DNA of 64,000 nt from Bremerella sp. JC817 (GTDB taxonomy: Bacteria > Planctomycetota > Planctomycetia > Pirellulales > Pirellulaceae), in the NCBI RefSeq assembly GCF_040718835.1, contig NZ_JBFEFG010000280.1:186001-250000 (forward strand), in the 5' to 3' direction. Positions within the stretch are counted from its first letter, which is position 1. Every line of letters starts with the position of its first letter. Made by a program: the position numbers and the translations under genes. Positions 51,961-62,414 of the stretch are shown here, one piece after another. The notes beneath the pieces were generated by a model. The model ran no database searches, was not told the origin of the DNA, and saw only the letters and a list, made by a program, of their open reading frames with translations.

Positions 51961-54033
51961 CTAGTGAATGCGCTGCCCTGGCTTGGCACCTTCATCGGGG
52001 CTCAGCAGGAAGACTTCTTCGCCGCCAGGACCGCTGGCGCAGACCATGCCTTCGCTCAGGCCGAACTTCATCTGACGTGGCTTCAGGTTGGCGACCATGA
52101 TTACCAATCGGCCGACCAGTTCTTCCGGCTTGTAGGCAGCCTTGATACCGGCGAAGACCTGCTTGCGGTGATCGCCACCGAGGCCCAGCGTCAGCTTCAG
52201 CAGCTTACGAGCATCAGGCACTTCTTCTGCCGACAGAACGCGGGCAACACGCAGGTCGACCTTCACGAAGTCGTCGATCGTGCATTCTTCGGCCATCGGT
52301 TCGTCGACCATTGGCTGGGCACTGTCTTCAAACTTGGCGGCCGTTTCGTCGGCCTGGCTGGCACCGGCCGGAGCTTCGGCGGCGGCTTCTTCTTTACTGT
52401 CTTCAATCATGGCATGCACCTTTTCAATTTCGACGCGTTGGATCAAGTGTTCAAATTTGTTGACCGCCGTACCAGTCAGCGGCGTTTGCGATTGCTGCCA
52501 ACTGACGATCGGATCGTTCAGCAGATTGCCGGTATCGACCGCCAGCTTCGGCAGAACTGGAGCCAGGTAGACCACAATTTGACGGAACAAATTGATACCG
52601 ACCGTACACACATCTTGCAGCTTCTGGGCGTTCTCCGGATCTTTCCGCAGTTCCCACGGCTTGTTCGATTCGATATACGGATTGGCGGCGTCGGCCAGCT
52701 CCAGGATCAGACGCATCGCCTTGTTCAAGTCGCAATCTTCGTACGCCTTGGCGATCTCTTCGCCTGCCTTGGCACCCTTTTCAAACAGGCCGCCATCTTC
52801 CGGATAAACTTCCGAGAGGCCGGTCTTCTCAACGAACTTGGCGGCCCGCGAGGCAAGGTTCACGATCTTGCCACGCAGGTCGGCGTCGACCTTCTCGACG
52901 AACTCTTTCACGTTCAGATCCAAGTCGTCCAGTCTCGGGCCGAGCTTGGTGGCGTAGTAGTATCGCAGGTAGGCCGGGTCTAAGTGCTTCAGGTAGGTCG
53001 CCGCTTTGACGAACGTCCCGTCGCTCTTCGACATCTTCTTGCCATCGACCGTCAGGAATCCGTGAATGTGCACCTTGGTTGGCAGCGTGAAGCCCGCCGT
53101 CTTGAGCATGCCAGGCCAGAACAGCGTGTGGAAGTACGTGATGTCTTTGCCGATGAAATGATGGACTTCCGTTTCTGGATTCTTCCACCAGTCGGCCAAT
53201 TCTTCGCCGTTCTTCTTGCACCACTGCCAGGTCGACGCGATGTAGCCAATCGGAGCATCGAACCAGACATACCAATAGTCGCCAGGACTATCGGGGATCT
53301 CGAAACCGAAGTAAGGCCCTGGACGCGAGATGTCCCAGTCCTTCAGCTCTGGCTCTTTCGGGTTATCGAGAAAGTGGCCCTTCAGGTAGTTGGCCACTTC
53401 GTCCTGCAGATGCTTGCCACACTGGGTCCACTCGTTAAGGAACTCGTGCAGTTGTTCCAGGCGAACGAACAAGTGCTTGGCGGTCTTCAGTTCCGGCGTC
53501 GCTCCGGAAAGGGTGCTCTTCGGATCGATTAATTCGGCCGGCGTGTAGGCGGCGCCACACTTCGAGCAGTTATCGCCAGGCTGGTTCTCGGACTTGCAAT
53601 TCGGACAAGTTCCCCGGACGAAACGATCGGCGAGGAACGTTTTCTTTTCCGGGTCGAACAGCTGATGCACATCCTTCTCGACCACCAGGTCGGCATCGCG
53701 CAGCGACTGCCAGAACTCGTGACAGAGGACACGGTTCTCTTCGCTATTGGTCGAGCCGTAATTGTCGAACTCGATCCCGAAGCCAGCAAAGTCTTGCTGG
53801 TGCTCTTCGCTCATCTTGGCGATGAACTCTTCTTCGGTCACCCCGTTCTTCTGAGCGCTGATCATGATGGCGGTGCCATGCGTATCGTCCGCGCAGAAGT
53901 AGCGGCAATCGTTTCCAAACAGGTTCTGGAAACGGACCCAGATATCGGTCTGGATGTATTCCACCAGATGCCCGATATGGATCGGCCCATTCGCGTAGGG
54001 CAGGGCCGAGGTGACCAAAATGCGTCGTGCCAT
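51961..54033 (-). CDS. metG: Methionyl-tRNA synthetase
   Basis: The protein has 690 residues. The class I synthetase signatures are [13 protein letters not shown] (HIGH) near the N-terminus and KMSKSDGT (KMSKS) at about 330. A zinc-type region has [18 protein letters not shown] (two CxxC pairs). The anticodon-binding helices follow, then an Ala/Glu-rich linker, and a C-terminal EMAP/Trbp111-like tRNA-binding domain (about 585-690; [20 protein letters not shown]) ends the protein, as in dimeric MetRS. The enzyme charges tRNA-Met. Its last 75 bp are repeated 1.4 kb downstream with synonymous differences. Confidence 0.97.
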   Translation of the reverse strand: MARRILVTSALPYANGPIHIGHLVEYIQTDIWVRFQNLFGNDCRYFCADDTHGTAIMISAQKNGVTEEEFIAKMSEEHQQDFAGFGIEFDNYGSTNSEENRVLCHEFWQSLRDADLVVEKDVHQLFDPEKKTFLADRFVRGTCPNCKSENQPGDNCSKCGAAYTPAELIDPKSTLSGATPELKTAKHLFVRLEQLHEFLNEWTQCGKHLQDEVANYLKGHFLDNPKEPELKDWDISRPGPYFGFEIPDSPGDYWYVWFDAPIGYIASTWQWCKKNGEELADWWKNPETEVHHFIGKDITYFHTLFWPGMLKTAGFTLPTKVHIHGFLTVDGKKMSKSDGTFVKAATYLKHLDPAYLRYYYATKLGPRLDDLDLNVKEFVEKVDADLRGKIVNLASRAAKFVEKTGLSEVYPEDGGLFEKGAKAGEEIAKAYEDCDLNKAMRLILELADAANPYIESNKPWELRKDPENAQKLQDVCTVGINLFRQIVVYLAPVLPKLAVDTGNLLNDPIVSWQQSQTPLTGTAVNKFEHLIQRVEIEKVHAMIEDSKEEAAAEAPAGASQADETAAKFEDSAQPMVDEPMAEECTIDDFVKVDLRVARVLSAEEVPDARKLLKLTLGLGGDHRKQVFAGIKAAYKPEELVGRLVIMVANLKPRQMKFGLSEGMVCASGPGGEEVFLLSPDEGAKPGQRIH

Positions 54034-54231
54034 GGGGGATTCCTCTTGGGTGAGGTCCTATCGCAGGGGTTTTGTCTTCAAGAACGGGGCATTGTACCGC
54101 ACACCGCCATGTGCGCGGAGTGCGGTCCCCGGTGCTCCCCCTAGACAGAAGTGGGGGGCAAAAGGTTCAATTTCCGGCGATTTCGGCCTGATTACTGGCC
54201 TGCAAGCGGTTCCCGCTGGCAACATCGCAAG

Positions 54232-55134
54232 CTACGCAAGCTGCTCTTTCAGCCAAGCCAAGTCACGTTTCATGGCGGCCAGATGGTTCGAGACCTCAGC
54301 CCCTGCGTCGCCATGTAAGTACTCTACATGCAGCGAGATTGGTGCCTGGTAATTGCTTTCCTTCAGCAGTTGGAAGAACTGCTTCGGCATTTCCCCTTCG
54401 GTTACCGAGCACCACTCTGGCCGGCCGTTATTGCCTTTGAAGTCTTTGACATAGACCGAGCCGAGATGCGACTGAACCAGATTCCACTGGATTGGCCAGG
54501 CCATGTTCCCTTCGCAGCGTGCATGGCCGATATCGAAGGCCATGGCAACGTACTTCGGATCGTACTGACGAACCAATTGCATCATGTCCCAGATCGGTGC
54601 CCCCATGAAGTTGGCACCGGAGTGATTCTGGTAGACCGCCTGAATTCCGATTTCCTCGTTCATCGCGGCAAGGTCTTTCAGCTTGGCCCCTGCTTCGCGA
54701 AGCTGCGGCAGGATCGGCTTCTTCAAGTCGTACCGGTAGTAATCCATCCGGTAGCTCGGGATCCCCAACTCCTTGGCAACCTTCAACGTCTCTTCCGCGT
54801 TGGGCGAATCGACACTGTTGATGCTCGACGTCATCACGTCGATGGTCAGGTCACGTTTCTTTAAAGCTTCGACGAACTTCGGCAGCTCGTCAGCGACTTG
54901 CTCTGGCTCGATGTGCCCGCGACGGCGGATCGGAGCTTCGATGCCATCGAAACCGATCTCGGCGATGGCGTCGGCCATTTGGTCGTAGGAGAGTGGCTGC
55001 AGGAACTTGGTGAAGGTGATCACCTTCCAGCGAGACGGCTTGGCTTCTTCGGCGGAAAGCGTGCTGCCCAGTCCCATCGCTGCCGCAGTGCCCAGGGAAG
55101 TTTGCAACATTTGTCGACGGTTCAACGCGAACAT
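54232..55134 (-). CDS. TAT-exported sugar phosphate isomerase/epimerase-like protein
   Basis: The protein has 300 residues. The N-terminus LNRRQMLQTSLGTAAAMGLG is a twin-arginine signal peptide, so export in folded form is expected. The mature part is a xylose-isomerase-like TIM barrel (AP_endonuc_2): EIGFDGIEAPIRRRGHIEPE, GIQAVYQNHSGANFMG, VAMAFDIGHARCEG and SLHVEYLHGD supply typical Glu, His and Asp metal ligands. Planctomycetes have many such exported proteins; substrates are mostly unknown. It starts 10 bp after the NHL protein stop, and an AAGGA ribosome binding site overlaps that stop, indicating an operon. Confidence 0.88.
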   Translation of the reverse strand: MFALNRRQMLQTSLGTAAAMGLGSTLSAEEAKPSRWKVITFTKFLQPLSYDQMADAIAEIGFDGIEAPIRRRGHIEPEQVADELPKFVEALKKRDLTIDVMTSSINSVDSPNAEETLKVAKELGIPSYRMDYYRYDLKKPILPQLREAGAKLKDLAAMNEEIGIQAVYQNHSGANFMGAPIWDMMQLVRQYDPKYVAMAFDIGHARCEGNMAWPIQWNLVQSHLGSVYVKDFKGNNGRPEWCSVTEGEMPKQFFQLLKESNYQAPISLHVEYLHGDAGAEVSNHLAAMKRDLAWLKEQLA

Positions 55135-55144
55135 GTTCGATTCC

Positions 55145-56257
55145 TTATTTTGAAACCGGGATCACTTTGCGAACCCGATGGTTGTTGGTGTCGCCAATGT
55201 AGAGCGCGTTGTCCGCTCCGATGCCAATCCCGTGCGGACGATCCATCTTGGCTTGCGTGGCGGGGCCACCATCGCCGGAGAAGCCGCGGCCTTTCGGTCC
55301 GACGCCGGCAACCGTACGGATGCGATCGTTCTGAACGTCGATCTCGCGAATGACCTGGTTCTCGGTGTCGACGACGTACAGCTTGCCGTTGGGTGCCTTG
55401 GCGATTCCCTTCGGGCCGTTCATCGTGGCTTCTTTCGCACTGCCGCCATCGCCGCTGTAGCCTTGTTTGCCGCTGCACGCAACATGCTCGATCTTGCCGC
55501 TGTTCAGATCCAGGCGCCAAACACTATGGCCTTCACGGAGGGCAATCCACAGATCGTTGCCGTCGACGAATAAGGCCCGTGGTCCGAGGATCGGCTTGCC
55601 TTCCACAGTCTGGCCATCAACCGGAAGCTTCTTCTCGCCATTGCCAGCAATCGACTGCACGGTGCCGGTGGCGAGATCGATCGCACGAATACGATGGTTG
55701 CCGATATCGGCCACAAACAGCTTTTGGTTATCGGCAGAAAGATCGATGCTATGCGGCTGATTGAATTGAGCCTTCGTGGCAGGACCACCATCGCCACCGT
55801 AGCCAGCTTTACCCGTTCCGCCCACCGTCGAAATGGTGCCGGTCTTGGCGTCTACTTTGCGGATGACATGGTTCCGCATTTCAACGAAGTACATGTCGCC
55901 GTTGTTGGCAAAACGAACCTCGTAAGGTTCATTCAACTGCGCGTCGGTGGCAGGACCGCCATCGCCGGAATAGCCTTTGGTTCCGTTGCCGGCGACCGTC
56001 GTGATCTGCTTCGTCTTCAGATCGACGCGAAGCACACGGTGGTTCTCGACTTCGCAGACATACAAAGCTTCGTCCGGGCCGATCACTACACCAAAAGTTT
56101 GACCGATGTTGACCTGATCGACCGGTCCGGCGCTCGCCGAAACCTGTTTCTGACCGGTTCCGGCAACGGTGACGATGTCGCCATAGTCGGTCGCCTGAAC
56201 GACCGACGCGGCAACGAGACTAATTAGCAGCGAGAGCAAGCAAAGGGGGGAATGCAT
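55145..56257 (-). CDS. Secreted NHL-repeat beta-propeller protein
   Basis: The protein has 370 residues from the ATG at 56257 (a TTG five codons upstream is less likely). A signal peptide (about 3-21) is followed by six NHL-type repeats, each with a GxGxxGYSGDGGPAT(K/D)AQ(F/L)NxP segment and a DxxNHR(V/I)R element. NHL repeats form a beta-propeller used for protein or ligand binding. It should lie in the periplasm or on the surface. The downstream isomerase-like gene overlaps its ribosome binding site with this stop codon, so the two are likely used together. Confidence 0.9.
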   Translation of the reverse strand: MHSPLCLLSLLISLVAASVVQATDYGDIVTVAGTGQKQVSASAGPVDQVNIGQTFGVVIGPDEALYVCEVENHRVLRVDLKTKQITTVAGNGTKGYSGDGGPATDAQLNEPYEVRFANNGDMYFVEMRNHVIRKVDAKTGTISTVGGTGKAGYGGDGGPATKAQFNQPHSIDLSADNQKLFVADIGNHRIRAIDLATGTVQSIAGNGEKKLPVDGQTVEGKPILGPRALFVDGNDLWIALREGHSVWRLDLNSGKIEHVACSGKQGYSGDGGSAKEATMNGPKGIAKAPNGKLYVVDTENQVIREIDVQNDRIRTVAGVGPKGRGFSGDGGPATQAKMDRPHGIGIGADNALYIGDTNNHRVRKVIPVSK

Positions 56258-56342
56258 GAGGTAGGCTCGCAAGTGAGGGATTTCAATTTAGCTGACAATC
56301 ATTGCGACTGGCCCCGCATTATAGTCCCCCTGAACCGTAGCT

Positions 56343-57338
56343 TCACGGCTTAATCAGAATTTTCCCTGCCAGGGTGCCCGCTTGTCGCAGGGTGTTATCT
56401 TCCTGCAGTTGATGGGCGGCGGCGGCCTCGGAAAGTGGGAACACTTTGCCGATCTGCGGCTTCAGTTTTCCTTCGGCGAGCCAGCGACTGATCTCTTCGC
56501 CACACACGGCCATCTCTTCCGGGGTTGCCTTGAACATGACGAACCCATGCAGGCTACAGCCCTTCACATAGAACGGACCCACCGGGAACTCTGGCCGGGC
56601 ATCGCGGCCGGCCATCAGCACCATCCGGCAACGCTCGGCGGCGATGCTCACCAGGAAGTCGAAGTCAGGCTCGCGAACCGTTTCCCAGATCACGTTCACG
56701 CCGCTGGGGCAGACCTTCAAGACTTCTTCGGTGACGTTCTGCGTCTTGTAGTTGAAGACGTAGTCGGCCCCCAGTTCTTTGCAAAGCTCGGCCTTGGCAT
56801 CATTACCGGCGGTGGCGAGAACCGTCGCGCCGATCGCTTTGGCCATCTGAACGACCATCGAGCCAACCCCACCTGAGCCGCCATGCACGAAGATCGTTTC
56901 GCCAGCCTTCAGTCGGGCATTGTCGGCACCCAGTCCCATGTGAGCGGTCACGCCGGTTAGCGCACAGGCAGCCGCTGCGTCGTCGGAAACGCTGTCCGGG
57001 GTCGCGTAGAGCCAGTGTTCGTCGACGACGGCATACTCGGCGAACGTTCCTTGGCGACCGACCAGGCCCTGGTTGGTTCCCCAAACTCGCTGCCCAACCG
57101 CGAACTTGCTGGCCCCGGGACCGACCGCTTCGATCGTTCCGGCGAGGTCGCTTCCGGTGACGAACGGCTTGGGCAATTCCCAGTAGTTCGCCCCATTGCG
57201 AAGGTAGGTATCGATTGGATTGAGGGCAGCCGTACCGACTTTCACCAAAACTTGCCCTTGCCCCGGCTCAGGCGTTGGCAGCTCGCCAACTTGGATGACT
57301 TCTGGTGGTCCTGTTTCTTCAATGTATGCCGCTTTCAT
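56343..57338 (-). CDS. NADPH:quinone oxidoreductase-like MDR protein
   Basis: The protein has 331 residues from the ATG at 57338, which has GAGGAAGG upstream; the frame is open further upstream without support. The medium-chain reductase fold is clear: MKAAYIEETGPPEVIQVGEL, NPIDTYLRNGAN, GSDLAGTIEAVGPG and the nucleotide-binding FVHGGSGGVGSMVVQMAKAIG. No zinc-ligand cysteines are present, which fits the zeta-crystallin/quinone oxidoreductase branch. It should reduce quinones or enones with NADPH in the cytoplasm. It is transcribed divergently from an SDR gene. Confidence 0.9.
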   Translation of the reverse strand: MKAAYIEETGPPEVIQVGELPTPEPGQGQVLVKVGTAALNPIDTYLRNGANYWELPKPFVTGSDLAGTIEAVGPGASKFAVGQRVWGTNQGLVGRQGTFAEYAVVDEHWLYATPDSVSDDAAAACALTGVTAHMGLGADNARLKAGETIFVHGGSGGVGSMVVQMAKAIGATVLATAGNDAKAELCKELGADYVFNYKTQNVTEEVLKVCPSGVNVIWETVREPDFDFLVSIAAERCRMVLMAGRDARPEFPVGPFYVKGCSLHGFVMFKATPEEMAVCGEEISRWLAEGKLKPQIGKVFPLSEAAAAHQLQEDNTLRQAGTLAGKILIKP

Positions 57339-57506
57339 CGCGAACCCTTCCTCGGTTGGGGTGATTGTCGTTGGTCGACCACTTTCATCGTACTGCCCGC
57401 GACTACCCACAAACAAGCTGGGCAAACGGCATTCGTGGCTGTGCACTAGCTCGCCTTAGTGCACAATAGAAGGAAGACCCCGCTACTACAGGAAGGAACG
57501 TGCATC

Positions 57507-58280
57507 ATGAAGAACACCGCCCTCATCACCGGAGCTTCCAGCGGTATTGGCCGCGAACTTGCCTGGGTACATGCTGAGACCGGAGGCGACCTGATTTTGA
57601 TCGCCCGTCGGGGCGAAGTTCTGGAAGAACTCAAGCAACAATTGATCGAGAAACACAAGGTCGAAGTCCTTTGCATCGCCATCGATCTGAACGAGCCTGA
57701 CGCGGTGAAGAAGGTCTACGACCAGGTCGACGCCGCCGGTATTGAAGTCAACTTTCTGATTAACAACGCCGGCTTCGGAAACCACGGTCCGTTCTACAAA
57801 CATGACTGGAGCACCGATGGTGGCATGATCCACTTGAACGTCACCGTGCTCAGCGAGATGACGCATCGTTTTCTGCCTGACATGCTGCAGCGGAAACATG
57901 GACACATTTTGAACGTCGGTTCGACAGCTGGCTTTTTGCCAGGGCCGACCATGGCGGTCTACTACGCCTCGAAGGCTTACGTCCTTAGCTTTTCGCAAGC
58001 GATCGCCGAAGAGGTCGCCGAGTTTGGGGTGACCGTTACCGCCCTTTGCCCTGGGCCGGTCGCGACCGAGTTCTTCGATCGTGCCCACGCCAAAGATGTC
58101 GGCATGTTCAAGAAGGGTGCCAGCGCTCGCAAAGTGGCCGAACTCGGCTATCGATCGATGAAGAAGGGACGATTGGTCGTGATCGATCAGTGGGGGCTCT
58201 GGTTCCTGCTGAACTTTGTCACACCCTGGGTTCCGCGCCGCACGTTGTTGAAGATTTCTCGCTGGCTATTGGGAAGTTAA
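57507..58280 (+). CDS. SDR family oxidoreductase
   Basis: The protein has 257 residues from the ATG at 57507, preceded by GGAAGGA. The classical SDR pattern is present: TGASSGIGRELA (cofactor loop, residues 8-19), LINNAGFG, the catalytic Ser in NVGSTAGFLPGP and YYASK with Tyr and Lys. The CPGPVATEFF element after the active site is typical. The family close to this pattern includes short-chain dehydrogenases of lipid metabolism (DltE/YqjQ-like). The substrate is unknown. Confidence 0.88.
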   Translation: MKNTALITGASSGIGRELAWVHAETGGDLILIARRGEVLEELKQQLIEKHKVEVLCIAIDLNEPDAVKKVYDQVDAAGIEVNFLINNAGFGNHGPFYKHDWSTDGGMIHLNVTVLSEMTHRFLPDMLQRKHGHILNVGSTAGFLPGPTMAVYYASKAYVLSFSQAIAEEVAEFGVTVTALCPGPVATEFFDRAHAKDVGMFKKGASARKVAELGYRSMKKGRLVVIDQWGLWFLLNFVTPWVPRRTLLKISRWLLGS

Positions 58281-58407
58281 TCGAAACACGCGCAACCGAG
58301 AATTCATTTCTTTGCAAACCCGAACGCAAGCCGATTATGATGACCGGTAGTTCGGGGGCCGATGGCGTCCCCAAGCCGGCACTTCGCATTTGAATCGGGG
58401 ACAAGTG

Positions 58408-59829
58408 ATGAAGAACGTACTCGCGGCATTCTTGCTTTCGGTTAGCTTGTTCATTTCACCCTCGTTCTGCCTGGCGGAAGAGACCAGTCCGGACGAAGCC
58501 GCAATGGCCCAAGAGGCCTTCGTATATGGCTATCCGCTGGTGATGAACTACGCGACGATGTACGAGTACTTCATCGACAGCACGTCGAGCCAGTACAAGT
58601 GCGGGTTCAACGAGATCTATAACTCGGCTCACGTCTACACACCAGCCGATACCTCGGTGGTCACGCCCAACAGCGATACGCCGTACTCGTTCTTTTGCGC
58701 CGACTTGCGGGCCGAACCGATCATCTTCGCCGTGCCAGAGATGGAAGCGGAGCGTTACTACTCGGTGCAGTTGGTCGATCTCTACACGTTCAACTATGGT
58801 TACGTCGGCAGTCGAGCCACCGGCAACAAGGCTGGCAAGTTCATGATCGCTGGCCCGAACTGGGATGGCGAAACGCCATCAGGGGTCGATAAGGTCTTCC
58901 ACTGCGAGACCGATTTTTCGATGGCCATTTTCCGGACGCAGTTATTCGGCCCCGACGATCTCGAGAACGTCAAGAAGATCCAGACAGGCTATCAGATCAT
59001 TCCGCTTTCGCTTTACCTGGGCGAGCCTTCGCCAGATTCGCCTCCACCGGTCAACTGGCCGAAGATCGACAAGCAACTGGCGGCGACCAATCCATATGCT
59101 TACCTGGCGTTTGTCCTTCGCTTTTGTCCTGCCATTGGCGAAGCCAAGTCCGAAGAAGGCTTGCGGGCACGCATGCAGAAGATGGGCGTCGAGGGTGGCA
59201 AGCCATTTCCTTGCTGCGAGTTGACCGGTGCCCAGGAAGTTGCCCTGCGTCTTGGGGCCGAGAATGGTCTGACCGCGATCCGTGAGAAAGCGGATGGCGT
59301 CGGAACTTCAATCAACGGCTGGCGGGTCATGAATGTTCAAGCCGATCGCGAGTCGTACCAGGGAGACTGGCTCCTACGAGCAGCGATCGCGATGGCAGGG
59401 ATCTATGCCAACGACTCGATCGAGGCCACCTATCCGCTGGCTCGGGTCGACAGCGAAGGCAATCCGCTGGATGGCAAAGAAAACCGCTATACGATCACCT
59501 TCCCAGCCGAGCAGTTGCCACCGGTGAACGCCTTTTGGTCGATCACCATGTACGACGGAACGACGCAATTACTGATCAAGAATCCGATTGATCGGTACCT
59601 GATCAATTCGCCGATGCTGCCTGAGTTGAAGAAGAATGAAGATGGTTCGCTGACCCTCTACATTCAAAAAGAGCCTCCAGCCGAAGCGCTGAAGGCCAAC
59701 TGGTTGCCGGCCCCAGATGGGCCGATCTATATGGTGATGCGGCTCTATTGGCCGAAGACCGAAGCTCCTTCGATTCTGCCTCCAGGTCAAGGAACCTGGA
59801 AGCCTCCGGTAGTCGTCAAAGCTGACTGA
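58408..59829 (+). CDS. Secreted DUF1254/DUF1214 protein
   Basis: The protein has 473 residues from the ATG at 58408. A signal peptide (about 4-23, ending CLAEE) precedes DUF1254 (about 45-170; AFVYGYPLVMNYATMY, VVTPNSDTPYSF, YYSVQLVDLYTFNYGY) and DUF1214 (about 330-460; ITFPAEQLPPVNAFWSITMYDG, YLINSP). This pair occurs in many exported bacterial proteins of unknown function. A GGGGACAAG element precedes the start. It stands alone, facing the glycosyltransferase gene. Confidence 0.9.
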   Translation: MKNVLAAFLLSVSLFISPSFCLAEETSPDEAAMAQEAFVYGYPLVMNYATMYEYFIDSTSSQYKCGFNEIYNSAHVYTPADTSVVTPNSDTPYSFFCADLRAEPIIFAVPEMEAERYYSVQLVDLYTFNYGYVGSRATGNKAGKFMIAGPNWDGETPSGVDKVFHCETDFSMAIFRTQLFGPDDLENVKKIQTGYQIIPLSLYLGEPSPDSPPPVNWPKIDKQLAATNPYAYLAFVLRFCPAIGEAKSEEGLRARMQKMGVEGGKPFPCCELTGAQEVALRLGAENGLTAIREKADGVGTSINGWRVMNVQADRESYQGDWLLRAAIAMAGIYANDSIEATYPLARVDSEGNPLDGKENRYTITFPAEQLPPVNAFWSITMYDGTTQLLIKNPIDRYLINSPMLPELKKNEDGSLTLYIQKEPPAEALKANWLPAPDGPIYMVMRLYWPKTEAPSILPPGQGTWKPPVVVKAD

Positions 59830-59832
59830 GCC

Positions 59833-60816
59833 TTAAGCAGCCTGACGCAGTTTCAAAGCGTGCGAACTTTCCTCGTCGAAGTTGGTCAAGCTACGGACGG
59901 CGTACGAATCGTTGCCGTTCGAGGCGTAGTAGATCCGAGCGTTCACTTCGCCTAGCAGCCCCATGCCAAACATCTGCGAGCCCAGGATTGTGCTCAACAC
60001 GGCCAGAAGCAGCAGTGGGTTGCCAGTCATGTCGACGCCGCCGGCCAGCTTCATGCCGATCGTCGTCAGCACGCTCAGGAAAGCAATGCCGAGACAGGCA
60101 AAGCCCATGCGGCCGAATAGTTTCATCGGGCTGGTGAAGAACTGCTGCATGTAAGTAACGGTCAGCAGGTCGAGCACCACGCGGGTCGTACGACCGATGC
60201 CGTACTTGGTTTGACCGAAACGGCGAGCATGGTGACGGGTCACCACTTCGACGCAACGGGCACCACGCTGATGGGCCAGAATCGGAATGAATCGGTGCAT
60301 TTCGCCGTACAGTTCCAGTTCGACGGCGATCTCGCGGCGGATTGCCTTCAACGTGCAACCCAGGTCATGGATCGGGAACTTGGTAACGCGGCTGATCAGC
60401 CAGTTAGCGATCTTCGAGGGAAGCTTGCGATTGACCCAGGCATCCTGACGATTCTTCCGCCAGCCATGAACCAGGTCGTAACCTTCGTCGATCTTCGAGA
60501 GCATCATCGGGATGTCTTCGGGATCGTTCTGCATGTCCCCATCCAGGGTGATCACCACGTCCATCGACGCGTGCTGGATCCCGGCATGCATGGCGGCCGT
60601 TTGTCCGTAGTTACGACGGAACTCGACCACTTTCACATGCTTGTCGGTCGCCGCGACTTCCTTCAGCTTGGCGGTCGATCCATCGCTCGAACCGTCATCG
60701 ACGAACAAGATCTCGTAATCCCGCCCCAGATTCGCTAGCACCTGGTGCAAGCTGCTATACAGGAGAGGAATCGTCTCGATTTCGTTGTAAACCGGAACAA
60801 CAACGGAAACACTCAT
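59833..60816 (-). CDS. Membrane glycosyltransferase family 2 (dolichol-phosphate-mannose-synthase-like)
   Basis: The protein has 327 residues from the ATG at 60816. The N-terminal GT-A domain has [47 protein letters not shown] (with the DxD-type metal site) and [14 protein letters not shown]. Two C-terminal helices (about 235-256 and 268-290) anchor it, as in GtrB/DPM1-like enzymes that transfer sugars to polyprenyl phosphate. The sequence fits undecaprenyl-phosphate glycosyltransferases used in surface glycan or lipid modification. It is convergent with the DUF1254 gene, with only 3 bp between the stops. Confidence 0.9.
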   Translation of the reverse strand: MSVSVVVPVYNEIETIPLLYSSLHQVLANLGRDYEILFVDDGSSDGSTAKLKEVAATDKHVKVVEFRRNYGQTAAMHAGIQHASMDVVITLDGDMQNDPEDIPMMLSKIDEGYDLVHGWRKNRQDAWVNRKLPSKIANWLISRVTKFPIHDLGCTLKAIRREIAVELELYGEMHRFIPILAHQRGARCVEVVTRHHARRFGQTKYGIGRTTRVVLDLLTVTYMQQFFTSPMKLFGRMGFACLGIAFLSVLTTIGMKLAGGVDMTGNPLLLLAVLSTILGSQMFGMGLLGEVNARIYYASNGNDSYAVRSLTNFDEESSHALKLRQAA

Positions 60817-60995
60817 GGTGATCAAAACCCGCGTGAAATTCGAATAAATCAGGGCTCAAGTTCCAGCATCGAAATGCCGACGAGCCCGGCAGCGCGGGGA
60901 TGTTAGCAAACGGAGCGTTTCGGGAGCAAGGGCAGGTGTGGAAAGCCGCCTGGCAGGGCGTTCACCTTCCAAAAGCCTCGCCCCAGCCGGCCACC

Positions 60996-61370
60996 CTATG
61001 GCCAGCCAATTTCATAGCCCAGCACTTCCGCACATCGCTCGACCAGCGGACGAACCGCCTCTTGATGTTGGGCCGAATAATAGGGAATCAGGATCCCTTC
61101 GCCCGGCTTGAGCACCAGATTCAGATCGTGCTCGCTCGTGGGATCATCGGCCAGGACCACCGCGATCGATTCTTGTTGCAGGGCACGCTGCTGCTCGATC
61201 AGTTCGGCCGGGGCGTTCATCCGCAGAAGTGCCGCGATCGTTTCTCCCACGGCGTCGGCTCCCCCTTCCCGGTCGATTTCACAAAAGGGGAAAGCCTCTT
61301 GAAATCGCGCGGCGATCTCTTCAGGGCTCAGAAATGGGGCGTTATTGCGAGGTGTCAGCAGGTGGCTCAT
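60996..61370 (-). CDS. Hypothetical protein
   Basis: The protein has 124 residues from the ATG at 61370, with another ATG three codons upstream. It is acidic, without signal or membrane segment, and has a helix-rich N-terminus (SPEEIAARFQEAFPF) and a YYSAQHQEAVRPLVERCAEVLGYE end. No family is recognised and no ribosome binding site is obvious. Confidence 0.6.
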   Translation of the reverse strand: MSHLLTPRNNAPFLSPEEIAARFQEAFPFCEIDREGGADAVGETIAALLRMNAPAELIEQQRALQQESIAVVLADDPTSEHDLNLVLKPGEGILIPYYSAQHQEAVRPLVERCAEVLGYEIGWP

Positions 61371-61673
61371 GCGATGCATTTTACGAGGGGGTAGGATCTC
61401 TGTTCAACGCAGTTTCCAAATGAGGCAAGCCCTAGAAAAAGCTAAGCGCAAGGCAACATTCTCCTTTTTTTCTCGGTTTTATCGCCTTTGGCCCCTCGCC
61501 TTTCGCCTGCGGGGTCTGCATTGTGATAGTTGGGAGAATTTCGCGGGCTGAAGCAGCCGTATTGCTTGTTTCGCCACCCCCTCGCAGGCCAAGTTGTAAG
61601 CTAGGCTTGCTGAGAGTGCCCTGTCACCTTGCCCGATCCATACGCAAGGCTCGTCCACTTAGAAGGTATTTCC

Positions 61674-62375
61674 ATGAGATTTCCGCTACTGTCGTTTGCA
61701 TTGCTGTTGGTTGCCTCGCCGGTCTTTGGCCAAGGTACGCCTGCTCCGCAAAATTCCGCCCCGCAATATCCTACCCCTCAGTACACCGCTCCGGTTGCTC
61801 CTGTTTATCCCGGGTATGGCATGTTCACCAACACCGCCACCGCGGCTCAAGGTGCCCTGGAAGGGATGGCCGACGTTGCCAGCGCTGCCGGGTCGTACAA
61901 CCTGCAAACCTCGGAAGCCAATATCAACCAGCAAGAAGCCAACCGGCTGTCGATCCAAAACCAACAGATCTATGCCGACACCTATTACCAGATGCGTGCC
62001 GAGCACGACGCGTACGAAGCGAAGAAGCATCCGCGTCCAACCGAAGAGCAACTGGTGCACCTCGCCCGGGAAGGCATTCCGAAGCCGCTCCCGTCGGGTA
62101 GCCTCGATCAGGTCGCCGGTACGGTCAACTGGCCAGAACTGCTGCAATACCCCGAGTTTGCCGAGGATCGCAAGCAGATCGAAACCATGCTGAAATTCAA
62201 AACCGATCATGGCTCGCTCGGAGCCCAGCAGTCGGCACAGTTCACGCAGGCGGTCGAAGACATGGCCGTGATCCTGAAGCGTGGCATCTCGAAGGTTCCG
62301 CCTCAGAAGTACATGGAGTCGTACGACTTCCTGAAGAGCCTTCTCTATTCGACCACGCAGAACCAACTGCCGTAA
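61674..62375 (+). CDS. Secreted protein with Gln/Pro-rich N-terminus
   Basis: The protein has 233 residues from the ATG at 61674, fixed by an AGAAGG ribosome binding site. A signal peptide (about 3-20, ending VFGQG) is followed by a Pro/Gln/Tyr-rich stretch with YPTPQYTAPVAPVYPGYG repeats (about 30-50). The rest is helical, with Gln-rich ANINQQEANRLSIQNQQIY and a Pro-separated C-terminal part. I recognise no family. It is followed after 39 bp by a HEAT-repeat protein gene. Confidence 0.7.
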   Translation: MRFPLLSFALLLVASPVFGQGTPAPQNSAPQYPTPQYTAPVAPVYPGYGMFTNTATAAQGALEGMADVASAAGSYNLQTSEANINQQEANRLSIQNQQIYADTYYQMRAEHDAYEAKKHPRPTEEQLVHLAREGIPKPLPSGSLDQVAGTVNWPELLQYPEFAEDRKQIETMLKFKTDHGSLGAQQSAQFTQAVEDMAVILKRGISKVPPQKYMESYDFLKSLLYSTTQNQLP

Positions 62376-62414
62376 GCATCCCGCACACTCAGCCACACTT
62401 GGAGATAACGCGTC

